From CAZKVJ01 sp964556225 (GTDB lineage: Bacteria > Actinomycetota > Acidimicrobiia > Acidimicrobiales > Ilumatobacteraceae), in the NCBI GenBank assembly GCA_964556225.1, contig CAZKVJ010000010.1:1-64000 (forward strand): a stretch of DNA of 64,000 bases. Reading direction: 5' to 3'. Position numbers and translations under genes: made by a program. Within the stretch, counting starts at the first letter, position 1; each line of letters begins with the position of its first letter. Positions 42,875-50,424 of the stretch are shown in pieces. The notes below the pieces were generated by a model. It was not told the DNA's origin. It worked only from the letters and a program-made list of their open reading frames with translations, and did no database searches.

Positions 42875-44259
42875 GGTCGCCCCGCTCGGCGCCGGCTCCA
42901 CACCTCGACCCGGCGGGGCCCGACATCGAGGCTGCGCTCGGGAAGGTGCACGGCGACAGGGTGCAGCGCACCGACCGCGGACGCGGCCGTGGACCACTCG
43001 GCCGTCACCACCACCGAGCGCCCGGCGGAGGTGGCCACCAGCACCTCGAGTGCGGGACCCGGATCGAGCGGCAGGCTCCCAGTGTGGTCGGTGAGCACCC
43101 AGCCCCGCCCGCACGGCGCCGGACTGGCCGCCAGCGTGACCGGCACCCGTTCGAGCCACGGCTCGGCCGCCATGGTGGCGCCGATCTGGTCGCAGGCCTC
43201 GGCGATGGTGCGCACGGCCAGGCGCGCGACGGGCTCGGCGGGCACCACGGGCGGCTCGTGCACCGCGCCGACGAGCGCTCGCAGCGCGACCGCACCCGGG
43301 TAGCGGTGGAGGTCGGCGTGCAGCTCGGTGCCGACGACCATCACGTCGTCGAGCGCACTGCCCGCAGCGGCGAAGGACAGCACCATCGCCCAGCGACAGG
43401 TGTCGACGCCCCACAGCCAGGTCCGGCGCACCACGATGCGATCCTCGAGGGCATCGCTGCGCCCGGCCACGAACCACCGGTCGGTGTCCGGCGCGGTGGC
43501 CAGCACGTCGGCCTGGCGCACCTGCCAGCCCAGCGCGACGGCCACGCCGTCGGCCAGGTGGTCGTCGAGCGAGGCGAGATCGCGCCCGGCGCGGGCCAGC
43601 AGGTGCAGGATGCCGAGCTCGGCCAGCACGTGCTCGTGCCACTCCGGCGAGGCGCCGACCCGCCCGCCCACCCGCCGGACCCGGTTCGCCAGACCACCGG
43701 CCCGACCGTCGACCAGGCGGGCGGCGAGCTGGTCCCACGTGGCGTAGCGGCCGAGCGCGGGGTCGCCGAGGCCGGTGCGGATGCGGTCGGTGAGCCAGCG
43801 CTCGAGCTCGGCCAGCGCCGCACCCGCCCGCTCGACCCGGCCGTCGCGGCCCGTGTCGGCCGGCGGCGGTGACGGGGCTGCCGGCGGGGTGTCGTCGGAG
43901 AGGTCGTCGGCGCCGGGCGCTGGTGCAGGGCGCGGCGCCGGGCGCGACGGCGCCCGGGCGGTGGCCCAGGCCGGGCGCTCGGCCACCGGGACGCGGTCGT
44001 CGACCCACAGCAGCAGCAGGCCGATCGCGTGCTTGCACGGCGCGGCGCGCGCCGGGCACGTGCACGTGAAGGTCACGTCGCAATGGTCCACCGTGGTCTC
44101 GTACGGCTCCGCCCCGGACCCGATGCAGCGACCCCACAGCAGGCGGTCGTCGGCACCGGCCGCCTGCCAGCGCGACGGGGTGGCCAGACCCCGCCCCGCC
44201 GCAGCGCGCGACGGCGTGGGGCACAGCGCAAGCACCTGCTCGACGGCCCACCGGGTCAT
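42871..44259 (-). CDS. SWIM zinc finger protein, first gene of MoxR-type operon
   Basis: 462 aa. A SWIM finger lies near residue 65 (CTCPARAAPCKH, pattern CxCx6CxH) within VTFTCTCPARAAPCKHAIG. The rest has no recognisable catalytic motif; it includes an acidic Pro-rich linker (about residues 100-140) and a long alpha/beta region. SWIM fingers bind DNA or protein. ATG 44259 is six bases after TACCCT, so the whole five-gene operon probably starts as a leaderless mRNA. E. coli YehQ is a SWIM protein next to YehL. Confidence 0.82.
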   Translation of the reverse strand: MTRWAVEQVLALCPTPSRAAAGRGLATPSRWQAAGADDRLLWGRCIGSGAEPYETTVDHCDVTFTCTCPARAAPCKHAIGLLLLWVDDRVPVAERPAWATARAPSRPAPRPAPAPGADDLSDDTPPAAPSPPPADTGRDGRVERAGAALAELERWLTDRIRTGLGDPALGRYATWDQLAARLVDGRAGGLANRVRRVGGRVGASPEWHEHVLAELGILHLLARAGRDLASLDDHLADGVAVALGWQVRQADVLATAPDTDRWFVAGRSDALEDRIVVRRTWLWGVDTCRWAMVLSFAAAGSALDDVMVVGTELHADLHRYPGAVALRALVGAVHEPPVVPAEPVARLAVRTIAEACDQIGATMAAEPWLERVPVTLAASPAPCGRGWVLTDHTGSLPLDPGPALEVLVATSAGRSVVVTAEWSTAASAVGALHPVAVHLPERSLDVGPRRVEVWSRRRAGRP

Positions 44260-44265
44260 GGTTCG

Positions 44266-44271
44266 AGGGTA
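44266..44271 (-). promoter_or_regulatory. -10 element TACCCT of the SWIM-MoxR-VWA operon
   Basis: On the minus strand, TACCCT ends six bases before ATG 44259. The same hexamer at the same spacing drives the divergent cystathionine beta-synthase gene. Confidence 0.55.
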
Positions 44272-44323
44272 GCCAGGGGGTGGTCCACGGTGCGCGGGGT
44301 GTCACCCGCATGTCCACCACGGT

Positions 44324-44329
44324 TACCCT
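44324..44329 (+). promoter_or_regulatory. -10 element TACCCT of cystathionine beta-synthase
   Basis: TACCCT ends six bases before ATG 44336. Confidence 0.55.
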
Positions 44330-44335
44330 TCCCGC

Positions 44336-45802
44336 ATGGCCAGTGGCACGGGTCCCGAGTCCGGGTCGCGCGACCCGCGCCTCGACGGCACGGACATCGC
44401 CGACTCGGTGATCGACCTCATCGGCGACACGCCCCTGGTGCGGCTCAAGCGGGTCTCCGAGCTCGAGGGCGTCCCCAGCGTGCTGGCGATGAAGATGGAG
44501 ACCTCGAACCCGGGCGGCTCCTCGAAGGACCGCCCGGCGCTCGAGATGATCGAGGCCGCCGAGCGAGACGGCCTGCTCCGGCCCGGCGGCACCATCGTCG
44601 AGCCCACCTCGGGGAACACCGGCGTCGGGCTCGCCATCGTCGCCGCCCAGCGGGGCTACCGCTGCGTGTTCGTCATGACCGACAAGGTGGCACCGGAGAA
44701 GGTGTCGCTGCTGCGGGCCTACGGCGCCGAGGTGGTCGTCTGCCCGGTGGCGGTGGCACCCGAGGACCCGGCCAGCTACTACTCCGTCGCCGAGCGCCTC
44801 ACGTTCGAGCTGTCCGCGTTCCGCCCCAACCAGTACGCCAACCCGAACAACCCGCTCGCCCACGAGAAGACCACCGGCCCGGAGCTGTGGCGCCAGACGG
44901 CGGGCCGCATCACGCACTTCGTGGCCGGCGCCGGCACGAGCGGCACCATCACCGGCACCGCCCGCTACCTGAAGCGGATGAACCCGGCCGTCAAGGTGAT
45001 CGCCGCCGACCCCGAGGGGTCGGTGTTCTCCGGCGGATCGGGGCGCCCGTACCTGGTGGAGGGCGTCGGCGAGGACTTCTTCCCGGCGGCCTGGCAGCCG
45101 GAGCTGTACGACGAGGTGATCCCCATCAGCGACGAGGAGAGCTTCCTCACCGCCCGGCGGGTGTCGCGCGAGGAGGGGATCCTCATCGGCGGCTCGGGCG
45201 GGCTGGCCGTGGCGGCGGCGATCCAGGTGGCCAAGCGCGCCGCACCCGACGACATCGTGGTCGTGCTGAACCCCGACAGCGGCCGGGGGTACCTGTCACG
45301 CGTGTTCGACGACGAGTGGATGGCGAACTTCGGATTCACCCGCGAGTGCGACCAGTGCGTCGGCGAGGTCCTCGCCGCCCGCGGCAGCACGCCGGCGCTG
45401 CTCTACGTCAACCCGGTGCAGCCCGTGAGCGCAGCGATCGAGATCATGCGATCCAACGGCGTGAGCCAGCTGCCGGTGTGCAAGAACCAGCCGCCGTTCG
45501 CCGCCGCCGAGGTCTCGGGCGCCGTCGACGAGCTCGACCTCATGGACGCCGTGTACCGCGATCCGTCCATCATGAGCACGCCGGTCGAGAAGGTGATGGG
45601 CCCGAAGCTGCCCACCATCGGCGTCGGCCAGCAGATCTCCCGTGCGGTCGACATGCTCGACCGGGCACCGGCGCTGCTCGTGCTCTCCGGCGGGCGCCCG
45701 CTGGCGGTGCTCACCCGCAGCGACATCCTCAGCTACCTCGAGGTGGTGGCGGCGGCGGCGCTCACCGGCGAGGCACCAGATGGTGAGCCGGCCGATGGGT
45801 GA
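44336..45802 (+). CDS. cbs: Cystathionine beta-synthase with CBS-domain pair
   Basis: PLP enzyme of 488 aa that condenses serine (or O-acetylserine) with homocysteine to cystathionine. Catalytic fold: DLIGDTPLVRLKR, the PLP lysine in NPGGSSKDR (Lys64), the substrate loop EPTSGNTGVGLA, and GAGTSGTITG. Residues about 350-480 form two CBS motifs, as in cystathionine beta-synthase rather than cysteine synthase, but the N-terminal heme region is absent as usual for bacteria. The downstream gamma-synthase/lyase gene overlaps the stop, so the two transsulfuration steps form an operon. Confidence 0.88.
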   Translation: MASGTGPESGSRDPRLDGTDIADSVIDLIGDTPLVRLKRVSELEGVPSVLAMKMETSNPGGSSKDRPALEMIEAAERDGLLRPGGTIVEPTSGNTGVGLAIVAAQRGYRCVFVMTDKVAPEKVSLLRAYGAEVVVCPVAVAPEDPASYYSVAERLTFELSAFRPNQYANPNNPLAHEKTTGPELWRQTAGRITHFVAGAGTSGTITGTARYLKRMNPAVKVIAADPEGSVFSGGSGRPYLVEGVGEDFFPAAWQPELYDEVIPISDEESFLTARRVSREEGILIGGSGGLAVAAAIQVAKRAAPDDIVVVLNPDSGRGYLSRVFDDEWMANFGFTRECDQCVGEVLAARGSTPALLYVNPVQPVSAAIEIMRSNGVSQLPVCKNQPPFAAAEVSGAVDELDLMDAVYRDPSIMSTPVEKVMGPKLPTIGVGQQISRAVDMLDRAPALLVLSGGRPLAVLTRSDILSYLEVVAAAALTGEAPDGEPADG

Positions 45803-46973
45803 GCAGGACGAGCAGTCCGGCTGGGGGTTCGAGACCCGCGCCGTCCACGCCGGCCAGGAGCCGGACGCGGCCAGCGGGGCGGTCGTCACGCCGATCACGC
45901 TGAGCACCACGTTCGCCCAGGAGGGTGTCGGCGGACACCGAGGCTTCGAGTACAGCCGCTCCGGCAACCCCACCCGCGCCGCGCTCGAGGCGTGCGTGGC
46001 CTCGCTCGAGGGCGCCCGCCACGGGCTGGCGTTCGCCAGCGGCCTGGCGGCGGAGGACAACGTGCTGCGCCTGCTGGCGCCGGGCGACCGCATCGTGCTC
46101 GGCAACGACGCCTACGGGGGCACGTTCCGCCTGATCGCCAAGGTGTTCGGACCCATCGGCTACCCGTGGACCGCGGTCGACCTCACCGACCTCGACGCGC
46201 TGCGCGAGGGGTGGGCGTACGACACCCGGATGGTCTGGCTGGAGACGCCGACCAACCCGCTGCTCACCTGCATCGACATCGCCGCTGTGGCCGAGATCGC
46301 CCACGAGCGGGGCGCGATCGTGGTGGTCGACAACACCTTCGCCACGCCGTACCTGCAGCAGCCGCTGGCCCACGGGGCCGACGTGGTCGTGCACTCGGCC
46401 ACCAAGTACCTCGGCGGCCACAGCGACGTGGTCGGCGGGTTCCTGGCGCTCGACGACGACGAGCTGGCCGAGCGGCTGCGCTTCACCCAGAACGCCGCCG
46501 GGGCGGTGCCGGCCCCGTTCGACTGCTACCTGGTGCTGCGGGGGGTCAAGACACTGGCCCTGCGGATGCAGCGCCACTGCGAGAACGCCCGGGCCGTCGT
46601 CGACCTGCTGCTCGGTCACTCGGCGGTCGAGCGGGTGCTCTACCCGCAGCTGCCGGACCACCCCGGCCATGCCGCCGCCGCCCGCCAGATGCTCGACTTC
46701 GGTGGGATGGTCAGCTTCACGCTGCGTCCGGGCGCGCGTGGCGACGGCGAGGCGATGGCGCTCGAGCTGGTGCGCCGGACCCGGCTCTTCACGCTGGCCG
46801 AGTCGCTGGGCGCGGTCGAGTCTCTCATCGAGCACCCCGGCAGGATGACGCACGCCTCCGCGGCCGGGTCGCCGCTCGAGGTGCCGGGATCGCTGGTGCG
46901 GCTGTCGGTGGGCGTGGAGTCGGCGGCCGACCTGGTGGCCGACCTGGCCCAGGCGCTCGACGCGCTGCGCTGA
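45795..46973 (+). CDS. metB: Cystathionine gamma-synthase / gamma-lyase family PLP enzyme
   Basis: 392 aa Cys/Met-metabolism PLP enzyme. Motifs: FETRAVHAGQEPD, SRSGNPTRAALEACVASLEG, VVDNTFATPYLQQPL, the PLP lysine in HSATKYLGGHSD (Lys204), and SLGAVESLIEHPGRMTHAS. Sequence alone does not separate gamma-synthase from gamma-lyase. Pairing with cystathionine beta-synthase favours gamma-lyase (homocysteine to cysteine), although actinobacterial metB-type enzymes are often bifunctional. ATG 45795 overlaps the upstream stop; ATG 45780 is an alternative. Confidence 0.85.
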   Translation: MGEQDEQSGWGFETRAVHAGQEPDAASGAVVTPITLSTTFAQEGVGGHRGFEYSRSGNPTRAALEACVASLEGARHGLAFASGLAAEDNVLRLLAPGDRIVLGNDAYGGTFRLIAKVFGPIGYPWTAVDLTDLDALREGWAYDTRMVWLETPTNPLLTCIDIAAVAEIAHERGAIVVVDNTFATPYLQQPLAHGADVVVHSATKYLGGHSDVVGGFLALDDDELAERLRFTQNAAGAVPAPFDCYLVLRGVKTLALRMQRHCENARAVVDLLLGHSAVERVLYPQLPDHPGHAAAARQMLDFGGMVSFTLRPGARGDGEAMALELVRRTRLFTLAESLGAVESLIEHPGRMTHASAAGSPLEVPGSLVRLSVGVESAADLVADLAQALDALR

Positions 46974-46987
46974 GGCGCCGTCCGGCG

Positions 46988-47440
46988 TCAGGCGCCAGGC
47001 TTGGCCACCATCAGCCACACGGTGACGATGAACAGCAGGTTGGTGATCATGCCGAACATCTGCACCTTCTTGCCGGCGGCGTCGTCACCGGCGGCGAAGC
47101 GCTTCTCGGCCGGGGTCAGCAGGCCGTGCACGATGCCGATGATGACGATCCACAACAGGATCGACCAGATGATCCAGCCGTCGGAGAACTCCCAGGCGTC
47201 GTCGGACATCCCGATCAGCCCGAACCCGAGGATGCCAGCGATGATCAGCGCCGGGGAGTACACGCGCCGGCCGTTCTGGAGCATGAACCCCAAGATGGCA
47301 GGACGCACGTCCCCTCCGGCCTTGGTGGCCTGGGCCGCCTGCAGCGGATGCGCCACCGCGGGAGCAAAGGCCGCCACGATGGCGATGATGTGCAAGACGA
47401 GCAACACCTCGTAACCCGTGTCATTGATGCCAGCAATCAT
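46988..47440 (-). CDS. Small four-helix membrane protein, DUF2269-like
   Basis: 150 aa integral membrane protein, function unknown. Four hydrophobic segments are visible (residues about 10-35, 65-85, 95-115, 130-148), starting with YEVLLVLHIIAIVAAFAPAV. The layout is similar to small DUF2269-type proteins, without certainty. ATG 47440 is chosen over the in-frame ATG 47461 because TACGCT lies eight bases upstream of it. It converges on the gamma-synthase gene with a 14-base gap. Confidence 0.65.
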   Translation of the reverse strand: MIAGINDTGYEVLLVLHIIAIVAAFAPAVAHPLQAAQATKAGGDVRPAILGFMLQNGRRVYSPALIIAGILGFGLIGMSDDAWEFSDGWIIWSILLWIVIIGIVHGLLTPAEKRFAAGDDAAGKKVQMFGMITNLLFIVTVWLMVAKPGA

Positions 47441-47442
47441 GG

Positions 47443-47868
47443 TCACCCAGCGTAGACACATCCTCCGGTGACGTGCCGCGTTCTGACCACCCCTGCGGAA
47501 CCGGGGAGGTCGGGGGTGGTGAGGATGGCGGCGGCGACGCGGGCGCCGCTGCGCAGCGCACCCTCCATGGATCCGGCCCGCTCGTCGGTGTGCTCACCAG
47601 CGAGCCGCAGCCGCCCGAATGGCTGGCGCAGCAACGGCCGGGCCGCGTCGAGCTGGCCGGGTGCGAACGACGCTCGGCGCCCGAGGCTCCAGACGAGCTC
47701 GGCCCCCCGCTCGCACCACTGCCCACCGGCGAAGCGGTGCGTCCACACCCGGCCACCGACCCGATCACGTGCTTCGAGCACGACCACGTCCAGACCGGCG
47801 CCGGCGATGGCCCGGGCGGCGGCGAGGCCCGCCAGGCCCGCCCCGACGATCACGACGTCGTGGGCCAT
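47443..47868 (-). CDS. Internally deleted flavin amine oxidase-like protein
   Basis: 141 aa. Residues 1-55 are a normal amine-oxidase N-terminus: DVVIVGAGLAGLAAARAIAG (FAD-binding GxGxxG), VVVLEARDRVGGRVWT, then GGQWCERGAELVWS. Residues about 72-120 match the family's C-terminal end: GRLRLAGEHTDERAGSMEGA and LRSGARVAAAIL. The about 300 residues that normally lie between, including the substrate-binding domain, are missing, yet the frame is open. It could be a decayed gene, an assembly collapse or a minimal FAD-binding protein. ATG 47868 directly follows the RNase HII stop. Confidence 0.6.
   Translation of the reverse strand: MAHDVVIVGAGLAGLAAARAIAGAGLDVVVLEARDRVGGRVWTHRFAGGQWCERGAELVWSLGRRASFAPGQLDAARPLLRQPFGRLRLAGEHTDERAGSMEGALRSGARVAAAILTTPDLPGSAGVVRTRHVTGGCVYAG
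47449..47454 (-). promoter_or_regulatory. -10 element TACGCT
   Basis: On the minus strand, TACGCT ends eight bases before ATG 47440 and lies inside the 3' end of the upstream amine-oxidase-like frame. Confidence 0.5.
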
Positions 47869-48540
47869 CTAGAACAGCGTGGGCTGCTCGGGCCGGATCA
47901 CCCGCAGTCCGGGCCACGGGACGTAGTGGTCCATGAACACCCAGGTGCGACGGTGGATGGCGCTCGGCCCGTAGCCCCACAGCGCCGCCTTGTGCAGCGG
48001 ACACGGGTAGCCCTTGTTGGTGTCGAACTGCCAGTGCGGGAAGTCCTCGGCGGCCGCCCGCATCATCCGATCGCGGCTCACCTTGGCCAGGATCGACGCC
48101 GCCGCCACCGGCAGGCACGTGGCGTCCGCCCGCACCCGGCGCACCACGTGGGGCACCAACGGCGACACGAAGTCCCACTTCCCGTCCACCACTGCGGCGT
48201 CCGGCGCCACGCCCATCGCCTCGAGCGCCCGCTTCGTGGCCAGGCGCTGCGCCGGCGCCATGCCCAGCTCGTCGCACTCCTCCTGGTCGACCACCCCGAC
48301 GCCCCACGCCCGGCACCAGCCGGCAACGCGCTCGAACAGCCGCTCACGCTCGCGCTCGGTCAGCAGCTTCGAGTCACGCACCCCGTTCACCCGCCGGTCG
48401 GCGGGCAGCACCGCCACCCCGACCACCAGCGGTCCCGCCCAGGCGCCCCGGCCGACCTCGTCGATGCCCACCACCACGTCGTGGCCGGCCGCCCACAGCT
48501 CACGCTCCAACGAACGGGTCGGGGCGGCGGCCCGGGTCAC
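47869..48540 (-). CDS. rnhB: Ribonuclease HII
   Basis: 223 aa enzyme that cuts RNA in RNA-DNA hybrids and at single ribonucleotides in DNA. Motifs: GIDEVGRGAWAGPLVVG (catalytic Asp and Glu), DSKLLTERERERLF, VVDGKWDF and AASILAKVSRDRMM, with GYPCPLHKAALWGYGPSAIH near the end. GTG 48540 overlaps the selD stop as GTGA, so it is translated with selD; an N-terminal extension in the open frame lies over selD and is rejected. A domain-complete RNase HII. Confidence 0.92.
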   Translation of the reverse strand: MTRAAAPTRSLERELWAAGHDVVVGIDEVGRGAWAGPLVVGVAVLPADRRVNGVRDSKLLTERERERLFERVAGWCRAWGVGVVDQEECDELGMAPAQRLATKRALEAMGVAPDAAVVDGKWDFVSPLVPHVVRRVRADATCLPVAAASILAKVSRDRMMRAAAEDFPHWQFDTNKGYPCPLHKAALWGYGPSAIHRRTWVFMDHYVPWPGLRVIRPEQPTLF

Positions 48541-49559
48541 CGCAGCACCACCGCCGGGTCCCCGGCCTCCACGGAACCGACGCGCCACCAGCCGTGGCCG
48601 GCGGCGAGCAGCTCGTCCGCCAGCTCGGGGTGCACCGCCGTCAGCAGCCCCCCGGACGTCTGCGGATCCATGCACACCGCCTCGGCGGCCGCGCCGGCGC
48701 CCGAGTCGAGGCGGCCGTCGAGGTAGTCACGGTTGCGCCGGTCGCCGCCAGTGCGCACGCCGGATGCTGCGGCGTCCATCACCCCCGGGTAGGTGACCAA
48801 CCCGGCGGTCTCGACCACCACGCGGGCGCCGCTGCGCTCGGCCATCTCCCAGCCGTGGCCGGCCAGACCGAACCCGGTGACGTCGGTGACGGCGTGCACG
48901 GCCGCCCCGGCCGCCTGCAGGGTCTCGGAGGCGGCACGGTTCAGCGTCCGCATCCCGGCGATGGCGGCCGAACGGGCGGCGGCGTCGCCGGTGGCCAGGG
49001 CCAGCCCGGTACCGAGCGGTTTCGACAGCACGAGCACGTCACCGGCCCGGGCGCCGCCCTTGCGGAAGATGCGGTCCGGGTGCACGAGGCCCTGGACGGC
49101 CAGGCCGAAGATCGGCTCCGGGTTGCGGATGGTGTGGCCACCGGCGATGGTGCCGCCGGCCTCGACGACGGTGGCCGCGGCCGCCTCGAAGATGGCGACG
49201 ATGGCCTCGCGCGGGAAGTGCTCCGGGAACGCGGCCACGTTCACGGCCACCGCGACCCGCCCACCCATGGCGAACACGTCACTGCAGGCGTTGGCGGCGG
49301 CGATCGCACCGAAGTCAGCGGGGTGGTCCACCAGCGGCGGGAAGAAGTCGGTGGTGGAGACCAGGGCGACGTCGTCGCTCACCCGGTACACGGCGGCGTC
49401 GTCGAACGGCGCCAACCCGACGAGCAGCCCTGGATCAGCCGACGCCGGCAGCTCGTGGACCAGCCCCGCGAGCAGCGAGGCTCCCCACTTGGCGGCGCAC
49501 CCGCCGCACGACGTCCAGTCCGTGAGCCGAAGCTGGTCGAGCTCGCCGTGGTCGCTCAT
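48537..49559 (-). CDS. selD: Selenophosphate synthetase
   Basis: 340 aa, makes selenophosphate from selenide and ATP for selenocysteine or selenouridine synthesis. The active site reads SCGGCAAKW, with the cysteine and lysine matching the catalytic Cys-x-x-Lys (Cys21, Lys24); it uses Cys, not Sec. Further motifs: STTDFFPPLVDHPADFGAIA, NACSDVFAMGG, GGHTIRNPEPIFGLAV and DPQTSGGLL. ATG 49559 is set by TAGGCT eight bases upstream; the in-frame start 49595 lies across the divergent gene. No selA, selB or selU is in the window. Confidence 0.9.
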   Translation of the reverse strand: MSDHGELDQLRLTDWTSCGGCAAKWGASLLAGLVHELPASADPGLLVGLAPFDDAAVYRVSDDVALVSTTDFFPPLVDHPADFGAIAAANACSDVFAMGGRVAVAVNVAAFPEHFPREAIVAIFEAAAATVVEAGGTIAGGHTIRNPEPIFGLAVQGLVHPDRIFRKGGARAGDVLVLSKPLGTGLALATGDAAARSAAIAGMRTLNRAASETLQAAGAAVHAVTDVTGFGLAGHGWEMAERSGARVVVETAGLVTYPGVMDAAASGVRTGGDRRNRDYLDGRLDSGAGAAAEAVCMDPQTSGGLLTAVHPELADELLAAGHGWWRVGSVEAGDPAVVLR

Positions 49560-49567
49560 GGGCTCGC

Positions 49568-49577
49568 AGCCTACGGT
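49568..49577. promoter_or_regulatory. Overlapping bidirectional -10 elements between selD and the MOSC gene
   Basis: On the plus strand, TACGGT (49572-49577) is seven bases before ATG 49585. On the minus strand, TAGGCT (49568-49573) is eight bases before ATG 49559. The two hexamers share the central TA step. Only 25 bases separate the two start codons. Confidence 0.6.
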
Positions 49578-49584
49578 GGACGTC

Positions 49585-50367
49585 ATGACCTCCATCGGCC
49601 CCTACCGCTTCAGCCCCACCGACGCGGTCACGACGTGCCGGAAGCTCGGAGTGCTGTGGGCGCTGCGCACTGAGGGCCGCCCCGGCGCCGACGATCTCTG
49701 CGCGCCGGTGGCGCGCCGCTTGGCGCTGGCGCTCGGCGAGCGCCTCGGCGTGGAGGTCGACGGTCCGAACCCTGTCGCCGAGCTGACCCGGCTCGGTGTG
49801 CTGGCCGCATCGGCGCCGCCGATCAGCGCCGAGATCCTGACCGTCGTGTGGGAGGGCCTGGCTGCGCAGGCCGAGGCCCTCCGCCGGGCGCGACTGCTCC
49901 CGCCGCGCACCAAGGGGACCGTGGAACAGCTCAGCACCTCCCCCGGTGGGGTGCCCAAGCTCGCCGTCGCCGAGGCCGACATCGGCTGGGGCGGCCTCGC
50001 CGGCGACCGCCAGCGCCATCGCCAGCACCATGGCCGTCCGTGGCAGGCGGTGTGCATCTGGAGCGCCGAGGTCATCGAGGCCTTCGCCGCCGACGGGCAC
50101 CCGCTGCACGCCGGCGCGGCGGGTGAGAACGTCACGGTCTGCGGCCTGCCGTGGCCGGAGGTCCGCCCACCCGTTCGGCTCCGCCTCGGCACGGCGCTCG
50201 TCGAGGTGAGCGCCTACGCCACCCCTTGCCGCTACAACGCCCAGTGGTTCTCGGACCGCGACCCGTCGCGCATCCATCACGACCGGGGCCCGGTGAGCCG
50301 GGTCTACGCCACCGTCCTGGAACCCGGCCACGTCGTCACCGGCGACCCCGCCATCCTCGAACCCTGA
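49585..50367 (+). CDS. MOSC domain protein with N-terminal helical extension
   Basis: 260 aa. The C-terminal about 150 residues form a MOSC (molybdenum cofactor sulfurase C-terminal) domain: GVPKLAVAEADIGWGGLAGD, RPWQAVCIWSAEVIEAFAAD, AGAAGENVTVCGLPWPEVRP, and the conserved cysteine in VSAYATPCRYNAQWF. Such proteins transfer or bind sulfur or act with Mo-cofactor enzymes. The first 110 residues are helical without a known match. ATG 49585 is seven bases after TACGGT. The partner enzyme is unknown. Confidence 0.8.
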   Translation: MTSIGPYRFSPTDAVTTCRKLGVLWALRTEGRPGADDLCAPVARRLALALGERLGVEVDGPNPVAELTRLGVLAASAPPISAEILTVVWEGLAAQAEALRRARLLPPRTKGTVEQLSTSPGGVPKLAVAEADIGWGGLAGDRQRHRQHHGRPWQAVCIWSAEVIEAFAADGHPLHAGAAGENVTVCGLPWPEVRPPVRLRLGTALVEVSAYATPCRYNAQWFSDRDPSRIHHDRGPVSRVYATVLEPGHVVTGDPAILEP

Positions 50368-50374
50368 CGGTCTC

Positions 50375-50424
50375 GTTCTGGTCTGAGCCCGCCAGCACTC
50401 ACCGCCACTTCCTGGGACCAGAAC
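50375..50424. repeat. 50 bp palindromic repeat element, copy 2 (inverted)
   Basis: Begins GTTCTGGTC and ends GACCAGAAC. The right part, 50407-50424, is the exact reverse complement of 25001-25018, and similarity continues inward with few mismatches over about 33 bases. It starts eight bases after the MOSC stop. Its right half encodes the last residues (SGPRKWR) and the stop of the minus-strand gene at 50399. Confidence 0.7.
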
